Shown: positions 8,529 to 17,271, counted from the stretch's first letter. The stretch is DNA of 64,000 bases from Mesorhizobium huakuii (GCF_014189455.1 NZ_CP050296.1:558001-622000), one strand, 5' to 3'. Program-made: numbers and translations. The notes: generated by a model not told the origin, from the letters alone.

Positions 8529-8837
8529 GTGCCACCTGCAGTGGTTTGAACGCAGCAAGAATTCTTCGATTACTGTACTGACAGTAATTCTATATCCGCG
8601 TCACATTCAAGTAGCCTTGGAAATTTTCCTTCCAATAATATTCGACCTGCGGCTCCCGGCCGAAAATCGCAAGGACGCGTCATTCGGGCACGGTTGGACA
8701 AGCAGGGATCTTGCCTTGTCGACAGATTGACCTGCCGTGCCTTCGTTCGGCGGCTTCGACGGCATTTGAATAAAACCTGCCTGTGGATATTTACCCCGCG
8801 TTCCGCCAGGCCCGCCAAGATACATTAGGGCGGGATC
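8529..8837. other. Intergenic region between divergent genes
   Basis: This 309-bp gap separates the UDG-like gene (minus) from the small gene at 8838 (plus). It is more AT-rich than its surroundings and contains the inverted repeat at 8569-8588. Beyond that I see no gene, repeat or RNA structure. Promoters for both neighbours must lie here. Confidence 0.5.
8569..8588. promoter_or_regulatory. Perfect inverted repeat upstream of the UDG-like gene
   Basis: ATTACTGT-ACTG-ACAGTAAT lies 41-60 nt before the start of the UDG-like gene at 8528. Both arms match completely. The position suits a repressor operator overlapping the promoter. The regulator is not identifiable, and the motif is not the alphaproteobacterial LexA box. 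Confidence 0.45.
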
Positions 8838-9044
8838 ATGGAGGGACCCTTGACCAGCGATTTTTCAGCCGCCCGTATCCATCTTGAACGCGCCTATCAC
8901 TACCTGCGCGGCGGTGACGAGACGAGCCGCGCGGCATGCGAGGCGCTCGACCTGCTGATCGAAATGGTGGCGGAGGCACAATACAGGCGGCCCGAGGCCG
9001 GGGTGCTGGACTTTCCGCAAGCGACGGCGCGGCACCCCGTTTGA
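8838..9044 (+). CDS. Small conserved-looking protein of unknown function
   Basis: This 68-aa frame starts at an ATG preceded by GGGCGGGATC. Most of it is one amphipathic helix, HLERAYHYLRGGDETSRAACEALDLLIEMVAEAQ split at GGD, with no signal or membrane segment. Codon use resembles the flanking genes. It ends at TGA 9042-9044, directly against the stop codon of the convergent PAS-GGDEF-EAL gene. The tight packing supports a real gene. I do not recognise a family. Confidence 0.55.
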   Translation: MEGPLTSDFSAARIHLERAYHYLRGGDETSRAACEALDLLIEMVAEAQYRRPEAGVLDFPQATARHPV

Positions 9045-11144
9045 TTATGATGCTCTGCGGGCCGGTGCCGTCCTTGCCGACCCGGTTGCGCGCGCCACGA
9101 TCTGCTCCAGCGGTTCAGGCCGGTGCAGCAGAAAACCCTGGCCCAAATCGACGCCCATATCGCTGAGCATGGCCAGCGTGTCCTGGCGTTCGATCTTCTC
9201 GCCCACCACGTCGCAACCGAGGCTGCGGGCGATGCTGGTGATGGCCAACACAATTTCGCGGTCGAAGCGGCTCTCGGCGATATGCTCGATGAACGAGCCG
9301 TCAATCTTGATGGCATCGACCGGAAAGCGCCTGAGATATTCGAACGAGCTCATGCCGGCGCCGAAATCGTCGAGGCTGACCCGGCAACGCCGCTCGCGCG
9401 CCTTGCGCACGAATGTCTCGGCGGCATCGAAATTGGTGACGGCGGCGGTTTCGGTGATTTCGAAGCCGATACAGGAATGTGGCGCCCCGGTTTGCTCGAT
9501 GATGCTGTCGACGAACTCCCACAGTCCCGGATCGCTCAGCGTCTGCGCCGACAGGTTGAAGCCGAGCGTGATCGCGCCGGACTTCATCGCCGCGCCATGC
9601 CGCGACAGCGCGGTGCGGATGATCCAGCGGTCGAGCCTGGCGGCAATGCCGAAGCGCTCCGCCGCCGGGATGAATTCGCTGGGCGGGATCAGCGTGCCGC
9701 TGCGCCCGGCAAGCCGCGCCAGCACTTCGACATGGCGGCTTTCCTGCCAGGGCCTTCCCAGCCGGTGGATCTCCTGGCCGAACAGCTTCAGCCGGCCGTC
9801 CTCCATGGCGTCGACGGTGTCGGCGGCGAGCCGCGCCGCGTTGAGGCCGCCGGAATTGGCCTCGGCCGAAAACATCGCGAAGCGGTCGCGTCCGGCGGCC
9901 TTGGCCGCGTAGCAGGCGTCATCGGCGCAGGCCAGCGCGTCGGCGACCGTGGTGGCCCGGTCGTTGACGATGGCGATGCCGATGCTTGCCGCGAGCCGAC
10001 GCGCGGTCGCGGCAAGGCCGAGATCGGCGCCGCGCACGGCCGCCAGTATGGCGCCGGCCAGCCGCTCAGCCTGCGCGGCGTCGCAATGGGGCACCAAAAG
10101 GGCAAACTCGTCGCCGCCGAGCCGTGCCGCATGCGCCGATGGCGGCAGGCAGCGGCCAATGCCGGCCGCCACGCTTTTCAGCGCCAGATCGCCGGCGGCA
10201 TGGCCGGCGAAGTCGTTGAGCGCCTTGAAGTAGTCGAGATCGACATAGAACACCGCCAGCGGCACGCCCGTGGCGATATGGTCGGCAAGCAGCCTGTCGA
10301 AGGCGGTGCGATTCCACAGGCCGGTCAGTGCGTCGTGGCGGGCGGCAAACGCAAGCTCCTGTTCGCGCAGCTTGTCCTCGGTGATGTCGCGCACCGTGCC
10401 GAGGATCTGGCCGGCAGCACCAGCGGCGGCGACGTAGCGCACCAGCGATTCGATGTGGCGGATTTCGCCGTCGCGCTTGATGATGCGGTATTGCGAGGCG
10501 GTAACGCCGTTCGAGCCGGGTGCCGGCTGGTGGGCGCGTTCGGTGGCTTCCTTGTCCTCGGGGTGCAGAAAACTGTGCCACAGATCGGCCGGCACCTCGT
10601 CGGTATCGGCGACGAGGCCGAACATCTCCCTGGTGCGGGCGTCCCAATAGCTCTTGTGGGTGGCGATGTCGTAGTGCCAGATGCCGGTGCCGCTGGCGGC
10701 GAGCGCCAGGCGGAAGCGCATCGTGACCTGTTCGAGCGCGGCTTCGGCCGCCTTCTGCTTCGAAATGTCGGTCTGCACGCCCATCAGCCTGAGCGGCTGC
10801 CCGTCCGCGCCGCGCTCGACAATGCCGCCGCGGTCAAGCACCCACACCCAGTGGCCCTGCTTGTGCTTCAGCCGCAGTTCGGTTTCGATGGCATCGGTCA
10901 GCCCGGCAATGTGGCGGTCGCCGCTGGCCAGCGCCCGCTCGCGGTCGTCGGGATGGGTGAGCTGCAGCCAAAGGTCGCTGGTGTTGGCGAGTTCATCTTC
11001 CTCATAGCCCAGCATTCGCGCCCAGATCGCCGAATAGAAGCAGTCGCCGGTGCGAAGATCCCAGTCCCAGACGCCAAGATGGGCGCGCTCCAAGGCCTTG
11101 CCCCAGAACGCTCCATTGCGACTTTTCTTGCCCCGACGTGCCAT
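9045..11144 (-). CDS. PAS-PAS-GGDEF-EAL protein (cyclic di-GMP metabolism)
   Basis: The protein is about 700 aa. Two PAS domains (roughly residues 20-130 and 135-260, including a PAC-like HIESLVRYV stretch) come first, then a GGDEF domain with the intact LGGDEFALLV near residue 343, then an EAL domain. The EAL signature reads EVL (HVEVLARL, about 472), and the usual AEGVET reads GEKIER, but the metal/catalytic DDFGAG is intact near 593. GGDEF makes and EAL degrades cyclic di-GMP. The first looks competent and the second perhaps altered. No membrane segment is seen, so this is probably a cytosolic sensor. The start at 11144 (MARRGKK) is preferred over an in-frame ATG at 11186. Confidence 0.88.
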   Translation of the reverse strand: MARRGKKSRNGAFWGKALERAHLGVWDWDLRTGDCFYSAIWARMLGYEEDELANTSDLWLQLTHPDDRERALASGDRHIAGLTDAIETELRLKHKQGHWVWVLDRGGIVERGADGQPLRLMGVQTDISKQKAAEAALEQVTMRFRLALAASGTGIWHYDIATHKSYWDARTREMFGLVADTDEVPADLWHSFLHPEDKEATERAHQPAPGSNGVTASQYRIIKRDGEIRHIESLVRYVAAAGAAGQILGTVRDITEDKLREQELAFAARHDALTGLWNRTAFDRLLADHIATGVPLAVFYVDLDYFKALNDFAGHAAGDLALKSVAAGIGRCLPPSAHAARLGGDEFALLVPHCDAAQAERLAGAILAAVRGADLGLAATARRLAASIGIAIVNDRATTVADALACADDACYAAKAAGRDRFAMFSAEANSGGLNAARLAADTVDAMEDGRLKLFGQEIHRLGRPWQESRHVEVLARLAGRSGTLIPPSEFIPAAERFGIAARLDRWIIRTALSRHGAAMKSGAITLGFNLSAQTLSDPGLWEFVDSIIEQTGAPHSCIGFEITETAAVTNFDAAETFVRKARERRCRVSLDDFGAGMSSFEYLRRFPVDAIKIDGSFIEHIAESRFDREIVLAITSIARSLGCDVVGEKIERQDTLAMLSDMGVDLGQGFLLHRPEPLEQIVARATGSARTAPARRAS

Positions 11145-11800
11145 CGTCTGTTTTCGCCTGCTCCACCCGCGGGCAATCTGCGGCAAAACCAGAGAAGAAA
11201 CCGTTACCGATCGCGTGACAGACGGCTGACGCGGCTAAAGATCATCCCGAGCGGAAAACGGCCGGTAGCCGGTCCCTGCGCAGCGACACATGCTGCTCGT
11301 CATGCCTCTCCCGAAAGCAGGCGCTCGATTGCCGGAACTCGCCCCACCGATCGTCAGCAATCGCAAATCAAGATTCTGCGTGTCAAGTTTTCGTAAAAGC
11401 AATCTTGATACCCTGAAACAATCCGCAGACCCATAATATTTGCCTTCGAAGCGGAACGCTCTGCGGTTACGCACATCAAAATCATCCTGCCCCGGCAGCC
11501 ACTTGATGGGTTCGTTTGGGTGTTAGAAAAGAGCGGTACGGCCACGTGCCTAAGTAAAGTTTTCTTTAGTTGAAAAAAGTAGCTGTCAGGTCTATTTTCA
11601 CCGAGCCAGCAGAGCAACTCAAAGTGCGAAACAAAACTGCTGGCGGGGAAATCACCAAGCACACCTTGGACAGAGGCGAGCATGACCCAGCTTGGCGCGG
11701 TTGGCCGGGCTGGCGCGAGATGTGTTTGCTTGCGAACAGCAATCCATCTCGAAGTTACCTCGGATCATTTGAACGAAACTAACCTGGGAGAGGCATTGCC
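11145..11800. other. 650-bp region without a recognisable gene
   Basis: This stretch separates the divergent PAS-GGDEF-EAL gene and the gene at 11801. The half nearer 11801 is markedly AT-richer than its neighbours, with runs such as AAAGTTTTCTTTAG. Only short frames without coding character occur. GGGAGAGG at the right edge serves the next gene as ribosome-binding site. I saw no repeat or strong hairpin. Confidence 0.5.
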
Positions 11801-12430
11801 ATGTTGACAAGACATGTCGCGCTGGTTTCGGACGATTCCAGCATCACGAATTCGGAATTGGTTGCGGTCGCGGGCGCCCTGCAGAAGCAGGTGACGCGGG
11901 ATTTTGGTCCGATATGGGGAATTCAGGCCGACGTCTCGGCATTTGAGAAGCTCGAAGACATGCCGCTCGACTACTGGCCGATCATCATCAAGGACGATAT
12001 CGGCGATCCCAATGCGGCCGGCTACCATGAGGACCAACATGGGCAGCCTTTTTCGCTGGTCCAGTTTTCAGAGGGCTGGCACCTGACGGCAAGCCATGAA
12101 CTCCTCGAAATGCTGGGCGATCCCTTTGGCCGGCGACTGGTGGCCGGGCAGTCTCCGGTCGCCACCCAAGGCCGCGTCAAGTTCCTGGTCGAGGTCTGCG
12201 ATCCCTGCGAGGCGGAGCAGTTCGCCTACACAGTGAACGGCATCACGGTGTCCGACTTCTACACGCCGCACTATCTCGACCCGGTGGCCTCTGCCGGTGT
12301 CCGCTACAGCTATACCGGTGCGATAAAGGAGCCGAGGCAGGTGCTGAAGGGCGGCTATCTCAGCTGGTACGATCCGTCGTCGCGACAATGGTGGCAACGC
12401 ACCTGGTTCGGGGGGTACAAAGGCCGCTGA
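11801..12430 (+). CDS. Unknown protein with HELLEMLGDP motif; C-terminus probably lost by frameshift
   Basis: This is a 209-aa soluble protein of unknown function. Its clearest motif is ASHELLEMLGDPFG near residue 103. That resembles zincin-type HExxE helices, but a third metal ligand cannot be assigned and peptidase activity is not claimed. The later segments VEVCDPCEAE and SDFYTPHYLDP also look conserved. The frame stops just after a run of six G (12410-12415). Removing one G continues it through the reading frame at 12431-12662, giving about 286 residues with a sensible C-terminal part. GGGAGAGG precedes the ATG. The gene has no functional neighbours. Confidence 0.6.
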   Translation: MLTRHVALVSDDSSITNSELVAVAGALQKQVTRDFGPIWGIQADVSAFEKLEDMPLDYWPIIIKDDIGDPNAAGYHEDQHGQPFSLVQFSEGWHLTASHELLEMLGDPFGRRLVAGQSPVATQGRVKFLVEVCDPCEAEQFAYTVNGITVSDFYTPHYLDPVASAGVRYSYTGAIKEPRQVLKGGYLSWYDPSSRQWWQRTWFGGYKGR

Positions 12431-12662
12431 TGGAGCGCTGCAGAACTTGAAGGTCGGCAACGGCAATCTGCGGCAGGCGATCGACCGGCTGACGCAAACC
12501 AAGCAGGCAGAGGCGCAACGTCGAGGCGCCAAGCCGCCGGGCAAGGCGGCAATGGCGGCGCGCAAGCCCGACATGGCCTTTGCCAACCACGCCGCGGACC
12601 TTCGCGCGACGATCGCGGTGGTGACGAAAACGGCCGCCGCGGTGACGAAAAGGCCCAAGTGA
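12431..12662 (+). pseudogene. Out-of-frame continuation of the gene at 11801
   Basis: In the +1 frame relative to the upstream gene, the sequence reads on without a stop as GTKAADGALQNLK, then AIDRLTQTKQAEAQRRG, then a basic alanine-rich tail ending KRPK. A start at TTG 12447 would make a 71-aa protein, but no ribosome-binding site is evident. The frame is also open far upstream inside the preceding gene, so a C-terminal fragment separated by an indel in the G6 run is more likely than an independent gene. Confidence 0.5.
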
Positions 12663-12710
12663 TCCGCCTCGGTTGCTCGGGCCCCGGCCATTGCAAAGGA
12701 GTTGCCCGAG

Positions 12711-12902
12711 ATGGCGAAGAAACCAGGAACAACCGACCAGCCCCCCAGCGCCGGCGATACGCCGGCGCAGATCCGGCGCGCCGAGGAGCTCCGCCGCGAG
12801 ATCGCCGAAATCGCCAAAGGCGGAACGCCTGCCGGCAAGCCGACCCCGCGCGAAATGACCGACGCGGCCGCGCGCGCCAAGGCCGGCAAGACCGAAGACT
12901 AG
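12711..12902 (+). CDS. Small basic/hydrophilic protein of unknown function
   Basis: This 63-aa frame starts at ATG 12711, with AAAGGAG 9-10 nt upstream; the in-frame TTG at 12702 is too close to that site. The protein is hydrophilic, rich in K, E, P and A, with a central helix (IRRAEELRREIAEIAKGG) and a Pro/Lys-rich rest. It has no cysteine, signal or membrane segment. It may be transcribed with the gene at 11801. No family is recognised. Confidence 0.5.
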   Translation: MAKKPGTTDQPPSAGDTPAQIRRAEELRREIAEIAKGGTPAGKPTPREMTDAAARAKAGKTED

Positions 12903-13176
12903 CAGGTCAGCGAAGATCGCTGCCCCATTGCCTGGAGCAGTTCACCGTTTCACGGAAACGGCGAACCGCTCTCCGCGTCGGTCAGATAGACCTGAATCAT
13001 GGCAAAAACAATCCAACCAGTCTGTTTATTGCCTCTTGAGCCGTAGGGTTGGCACCCTCCCCGTCTTTCGATTGGCCGGCAAGAACCGGAGTTTTGCGCA
13101 TCCCCGATCGTCCTAGGGATGGCTCAGGTCATCGGCGACACCGATGCCCCCCGCCAAACACAAAAGGATGCTCCCA

Positions 13177-13626
13177 ATGACCAAACAGGAAGACAACAAG
13201 GCCGTCGTCGTCAGATGGTTCACCGACTTCTGGGGTGAAACCTGCGATCTGTCCGTCGTCGACGACATCGCCGCGCCCGACATGCTGCTCAAATATTCAC
13301 TGCATGAGCCGCGCCGGGGCCGCGACGACATCAAGTCCTTCATGACCGACTTCCGCGCCGCCTTCCCGGATCTCAACTTCTGGGCCACGGCCGATCTTAT
13401 TGCCGAGGGCGATTATGTCGTCGGCCAGTGGGAGGGCGGCGGCACGCATAGCGGCCCGGCCTTCGGCGATTTCCTCGCCGGCTCGCTTCCCGCCGCCACC
13501 GGCCGCGCCATGCGCTTCACCGGCATCACCGTGCTGAAGGTGATCGACGGCCGCATCGTCGAGGAGATCGGCCTCGACGACGGCGTCGCGGCGCTGACCC
13601 AGCTCGGCCTGATCAAGGCCGCCTGA
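13177..13626 (+). CDS. SnoaL-like / NTF2-fold ester cyclase family protein
   Basis: This 149-aa protein has the cone-shaped NTF2 fold typical of SnoaL-like proteins: an N-terminal helix (NKAVVVRWFTDFWG), FMTDFRAAFPDLNF, and terminal strands TGITVLKVIDGRIVEEI. Such proteins can be polyketide cyclases, isomerases or plain ligand binders, so no reaction is assigned. The ATG at 13177 has AAAAGGA about 8 nt upstream and is preferred over an earlier ATG at 13144. A strong hairpin follows 8 nt after the stop, suggesting a single-gene transcript. Confidence 0.75.
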   Translation: MTKQEDNKAVVVRWFTDFWGETCDLSVVDDIAAPDMLLKYSLHEPRRGRDDIKSFMTDFRAAFPDLNFWATADLIAEGDYVVGQWEGGGTHSGPAFGDFLAGSLPAATGRAMRFTGITVLKVIDGRIVEEIGLDDGVAALTQLGLIKAA

Positions 13627-13633
13627 TTTTGCA

Positions 13634-13660
13634 GGGCCATCGCCGCTCAGGCGATGGCCC
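13634..13660 (+). terminator. Strong hairpin after the SnoaL-like gene
   Basis: GGGCCATCGCC (13634-13644) pairs perfectly with GGCGATGGCCC (13650-13660) around a 5-nt loop, 8 nt after the stop. No T-run follows, so it may stabilise the mRNA or stop transcription with Rho. The following 13661-13899 is AT-rich and holds no convincing gene. Confidence 0.6.
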
Positions 13661-13899
13661 CCTTCGACCGCGGCCGAAGCCCGGCAACCTATCGGGGCAG
13701 TTGGAAGCGCGACTCCGCTGTCATCAATACTTATGCACTTGACGACGACATCGTCGTCAACGAACCCTTGATGAAAAGGGAAGAATTATTCACATCTAAT
13801 ATTTGGAGATTTTATCAATTTAAAAGTGAAACTGAATCGTAATACTTAATCCTCAAAATACTCTCAGTAAGGCTTTGGGCGGCTAGCGGGTTTTCCTCG

Positions 13900-14970
13900 A
13901 TGAGTGCGCATACCGGGCAGCGGGACGGCGAAAGCCGCTCGCTTGCCGTTTTTGACCTGGACATCGCTGCGACCAGGAGCGGCTGGCTGCTGACTGCCCT
14001 GTGCCTGGCTTATGCCCTGGCCGCGCTTTGCCTGCAGCCGAGCCGCTATCTGCACCTGGCGCAATCCTACGCCCAGCCCTTCATCGTCTTCCTGCCCACG
14101 CTCCTTGTCGCCGGCCTCGGCCTGTTGGCGCTGACATTTGCCAGGCATAGCCCGACACGGTTCATGCTCGATATGCTCAGGCAGCGCTGGCTGGGCGCCG
14201 CACCGGTGATCCTTCTGTTCTTTCTCGGCATCACCGCCTTCACCACCTTCAAGATCGCCATCCCGGAGATCGTTCCGTTCTATGCCGACCGCATGCTGGC
14301 GGAGCTTGATCTTGGGCTGCATGGCGCCGATCCCTGGATATGGGCGCACAGCGTCATTCCCGAACCCATCTCGGCCGTCATTTTCATCGGCTACGGATAT
14401 GCCTGGCACGTGCAATGGTTCGGCACTTTGCTGTTCGTCGCCTTCTGGAACAACCCGGCAGGGCGTTTGCGTTACCTCTGGACGTTGGCGCTGACCACGA
14501 TCCTGTGCGGCACCGTCCTGGCCATGGCGCTGTCATCCGCCGGCCCGATATTTCATGACCAGTTCTACGGCGGCGATCGGTTTGCCGCATTGCAGGACGC
14601 GCTAGCGCAGAACGACTACGCCGCGCCGGTCCACACCTATGCCAGCTATCTGCTCACAGCCTACGCAAGCGGCCGCCCCGAACTGGGCGGCGGTATCTCC
14701 GCCATGCCAAGCATGCATGTCGCCTTCGCTACGCTCAACGCGTTCTTCCTGAGCGGTTTCGGCCGCCGCTGGGCTGTCGCCGGCTGGTCCTTTGCAGCAC
14801 TCATCCTGTTCGGCTCGGTCTACACCGGCTGGCACTATGCCGTTGACGGCTACCTTTCGATCCTTGTCGTGTCCGTGCTCTGGTACCTGACGGGCCGTTT
14901 CGTTCTGCCGCAGGCGAGCCGCGACACCACCGTGATAGGACTGCCGCTGCCCGAACCGGCGTCGCAATGA
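13900..14970 (+). CDS. PAP2 superfamily integral membrane phosphatase/phosphotransferase
   Basis: This 356-aa protein has about six hydrophobic segments. The C-terminal part carries PAP2-type residues: MPSMHVAF near residue 268 (the PSxH motif) and GWHYAVDGYLS near 311 (the second histidine and aspartate). Proteins of this shape, including bacterial inositol-phosphorylceramide-synthase-like enzymes, hydrolyse or transfer lipid phosphates at the outer face of the inner membrane. The lipid substrate is not known. The gene stands alone. A hairpin between it and the convergent next gene is the likely terminator. Confidence 0.8.
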   Translation: MSAHTGQRDGESRSLAVFDLDIAATRSGWLLTALCLAYALAALCLQPSRYLHLAQSYAQPFIVFLPTLLVAGLGLLALTFARHSPTRFMLDMLRQRWLGAAPVILLFFLGITAFTTFKIAIPEIVPFYADRMLAELDLGLHGADPWIWAHSVIPEPISAVIFIGYGYAWHVQWFGTLLFVAFWNNPAGRLRYLWTLALTTILCGTVLAMALSSAGPIFHDQFYGGDRFAALQDALAQNDYAAPVHTYASYLLTAYASGRPELGGGISAMPSMHVAFATLNAFFLSGFGRRWAVAGWSFAALILFGSVYTGWHYAVDGYLSILVVSVLWYLTGRFVLPQASRDTTVIGLPLPEPASQ

Positions 14971-15023
14971 CCGGACCAGGCTGAAGCCGGGGGCAGACCG
15001 TCCCTCCATTGCCCTTTGGGAGA

Positions 15024-15049
15024 GCCAGGCGGCATTGGCGCCGCCTGGC
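15024..15049. terminator. Hairpin between convergent genes
   Basis: GCCAGGCGGC (15024-15033) pairs perfectly with GCCGCCTGGC (15040-15049). It lies between the stop of the PAP2 gene (14970) and the stop of the convergent secreted-protein gene (15058). The symmetry allows it to serve both transcripts. There is no long T-run on either side. Confidence 0.6.
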
Positions 15050-15057
15050 CTTGCCGG

Positions 15058-15588
15058 TTACTGGCTCGGCGCCATCGCGTGTTCGCACGACACTTTCGGG
15101 TTCATGTCGGCGAAGGTGCCGGTCGGGTTGCCCTTCCAGGCCCAGACATGCAGTTCGTAAAATTCACCCAGGCCGTAGCGGTTGGGCGCGCTGTTGAAGT
15201 TGAACAGCTGTCCGTCCAGCGACGCCGGGCCCTTCGAGGTAATGTATTCGACCGCCACCAGCTTAAGCCGGCCGTCGGCCATCGGTTCGTACATCACGGC
15301 CTCGGGACGGGCGATGTCGATCTTGTCGTCCTTCAGGTACTGGCCGTTGACGTAGTGGATGCCCATGGCGCCGCCGGTGATGCCGCTGGCGCAGGGAATG
15401 GGCGCATAGCCCTCTTCTGTCGCCGCCTTGACGTCGAGAAACCGGCTGTTGGCGGCCCGCACCTTGTCCGCCAGCGGATTGGGGCCGGACACGGTTTCAG
15501 CCGCTTCCTGATGCGCCTGTGCGACGGTGGCGCAGACGGCCAGCATGGCCCCCGCCATGACGAGCCTGTTGTGGAGATTTGATTTCAT
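15058..15588 (-). CDS. Secreted protein of unknown function
   Basis: This 176-aa protein has a Sec-type signal peptide (NRLVMAGAMLAVCATVAQA, cleavage predicted after AQA). The mature part begins with an AANSRFLDVKAATEEGYAP segment and contains GGAMGIHYVNGQYL and a C-terminal FYELHVWAWKGNPTG. It has only two cysteines. The pattern suggests a periplasmic protein of a conserved proteobacterial family without assigned function. The upstream gap is about 130 nt, and the DUF1330 gene on the same strand may share its transcript. Confidence 0.65.
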   Translation of the reverse strand: MKSNLHNRLVMAGAMLAVCATVAQAHQEAAETVSGPNPLADKVRAANSRFLDVKAATEEGYAPIPCASGITGGAMGIHYVNGQYLKDDKIDIARPEAVMYEPMADGRLKLVAVEYITSKGPASLDGQLFNFNSAPNRYGLGEFYELHVWAWKGNPTGTFADMNPKVSCEHAMAPSQ

Positions 15589-15715
15589 ATCCATTCCATT
15601 CTTCTTGAAAAAGCACAGCTGGCCGGCCGCCGGAAATACGGAGGCCCGGCAGGCAAGCGCTGTGGCTGTTGCTGCTTGGAGATCCCGAAATCGATGTGAC
15701 GACTGCCGGGAAGGA

Positions 15716-16042
15716 TCATCCCTTCGGCAGATACGGGATCGTTCCGGCCAGATCGGTGTCGTCGATCAGCTGGAAACGGCTGTCGCTGCCGCCCTGACGC
15801 GCCGAAACGAAAGGCGCATAGGCCGGATCGTTGGTGAAGGCGCGCGCCGCCGCTTCCGACGGGAACGCCATCAGGGCGATCAGCGTGGTATCGAGCGGCT
15901 TGCCTTCAAGCGTCTTCACATTGCCGCTGCGCGACAGATATTTGCCGCCATGCTTGTGGACGATGTCGTGCACCGAGGCCGCGTATTCCGGCACCCACTT
16001 CGGGTCCTTCATCTTGATGTCGGCGATAACGTAAGCGGTCAT
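15716..16042 (-). CDS. DUF1330 domain-containing protein
   Basis: This 108-aa protein has the ferredoxin-like (dimeric alpha/beta barrel) fold of DUF1330. It begins MTAYVIADIKMKDP and includes KYLSRSGNVKTLEGKPLDTTLIALMAFPS and FTNDPAYAP. Family members are small cytosolic proteins of unknown reaction. The ATG at 16042 is preceded by AGGAGAC. The gene is divergent from an HxlR-type regulator gene, and a palindrome lies between them, so control by that regulator is likely. Confidence 0.85.
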   Translation of the reverse strand: MTAYVIADIKMKDPKWVPEYAASVHDIVHKHGGKYLSRSGNVKTLEGKPLDTTLIALMAFPSEAAARAFTNDPAYAPFVSARQGGSDSRFQLIDDTDLAGTIPYLPKG

Positions 16043-16131
16043 GATCGTCTCCTGGTTGCGGCGCACAGGGGTATCCCGTGCAACCGGCGAAAGGGCTCGC
16101 ATGGCCGGCCCCTCGCCAACCAGTCCGCGAT

Positions 16132-16150
16132 CTGTACTGGGGTGGTACAG
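16132..16150. promoter_or_regulatory. Palindromic operator candidate between the DUF1330 and HxlR genes
   Basis: CTGTAC (16132-16137) and GTACAG (16145-16150) form a perfect inverted repeat with a 7-bp spacer. The site is about 90 nt before the DUF1330 start and about 70 nt before the HxlR start. HxlR proteins bind such short dyads between divergent genes. Assignment to this regulator is an inference from position. Confidence 0.55.
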
Positions 16151-16218
16151 TTTCCGTACTCGCCGCTTCGATCATGAAGGTCTAATGTTCGGCCCCGGTT
16201 CGAGGAGGAACACCAATC

Positions 16219-16910
16219 ATGAGCCAGCACGGATACAAGCAGTTCTGTCCGCTATCGATGGCCGCCGAGGTGCTGTGCACCCGCTGGACGATGGTGCTGA
16301 TGCGCGAATTGGTGGCGGGTTCGACCCGCTTCAACGACTTGCGCCGCGGCGTGCCAAAGATGTCGCCGACCCTTCTGTCGCAACGGCTGAAGGAACTCGA
16401 ACTGGCGGGATCGTCGAGCGCAAGGAGGTGCCGGGCGAGAGAGGGATCTTCGATTATCGGCTGACCGAGGCCGGCCGCGATTTGCGCCCGGTCGTCGAGG
16501 CGATGGGGTTCTGGGGGCAGAAATGGATCGAGTCCCGGCTGTCGCTCAAGAACCTCGATCCGTCGCTGCTGATGTGGGACATGCGGCGCAATCTGAACCC
16601 CTCGCCGCTACCCGAGGGACGCACGGTGATACAATTCCTGTATCAGGATCTGCCGGCATCCAAACGCTCGTGGTGGCTGATCGTCGAGAAGCATGGCGAG
16701 GTCGACCTGTGCTGGTACGATCCGGGCTTCGATGTCGACCTCTACGTCTCGACGGACCTGCGCACGATGACGGCAATCTGGATGGGGTTGCTGACCGTAG
16801 AGAAGGCCGGCGCAAAGGTTACCCTAACCGGCGACCAGACTATCGGCAGGAGGATGCAGACCTGGCTCGGGCTCAGCCCGTTTGCGGTCGAGCCCAAACG
16901 GGCGGCATAG
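16219..16910 (+). pseudogene. HxlR family regulator with extra C-terminal domain, interrupted by a one-base frameshift
   Basis: The first 63 codons encode a typical HxlR winged helix (CPLSMAAEVLCTRWTMVLMREL, then SQRLKELELAG). One base is missing at about 16405-16410. In the next frame the protein resumes with IVERKEVPGERGIFDYRLTEAG and runs to 16910. With one base restored the product is about 230 aa. The part after the HxlR domain (from LLMWDMRRNLNPSPL) resembles a SCP2-like ligand-binding domain, which is common behind HxlR. Everything except the indel looks intact, so this is either a very recent mutation or a sequencing error. It is divergent from DUF1330. Confidence 0.8.
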
Positions 16911-16963
16911 GAGAGAACCCAGACGCGCATCGATTTTGGGCGCCATGCTACGAAAACAAGGAC

Positions 16964-17185
16964 TTACGGCGAGTCTTTGAATCCGGTTGGATACGACCCG
17001 TCAACGGGATCGGGTGCTTCAATCGGGTAGTGCTTGTCCTCATAAGCTTCGATCAGAGTTGCGAGAACGTCGAAGCAATCACCGTCGAGAGAGCCGACCT
17101 CCGGCTCATTCTCGAAATATTTGGTGATTTCGCCAATCGCCCAATCGTAATCGGCTTCGGTCTCAATGGGTCGAATGTTTTCCAT
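16964..17185 (-). pseudogene. HigA-type antitoxin N-terminal remnant, HTH missing
   Basis: The frame of about 73 aa (MENIRPIETEADYDWAIGEI) matches the N-terminal domain of HigA-like antitoxins (IRTEADYDxAxxxI, then LATLIEAYEDKHYPI, then PDPVD). In complete antitoxins the helix-turn-helix follows directly after this proline motif. Here the sequence leaves the family at PDPVD and stops ten residues later. No HigB-type toxin gene is present on either side. I read it as a truncated toxin-antitoxin remnant, though a stand-alone small protein cannot be excluded. Confidence 0.6.
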
Positions 17186-17271
17186 CACACCTTCTCCGGG
17201 TCAATCTTGTCATATTCTTTGTTGGCAGGAAACGGGTGGCGGGGCCGGCTTCCCACGGCTTCAATGCGATC

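Noticed and set aside
13654..13842. 62-aa open frame in the AT-rich gap before the PAP2 gene
   Set aside because: It starts inside the hairpin after the SnoaL-like gene, has no ribosome-binding site, and its composition changes abruptly midway. It looks like chance.
16964..17235. Complete HigBA toxin-antitoxin module
   Set aside because: No toxin frame exists in the short gap to ada, and the antitoxin lacks its HTH; it is listed only as a remnant.
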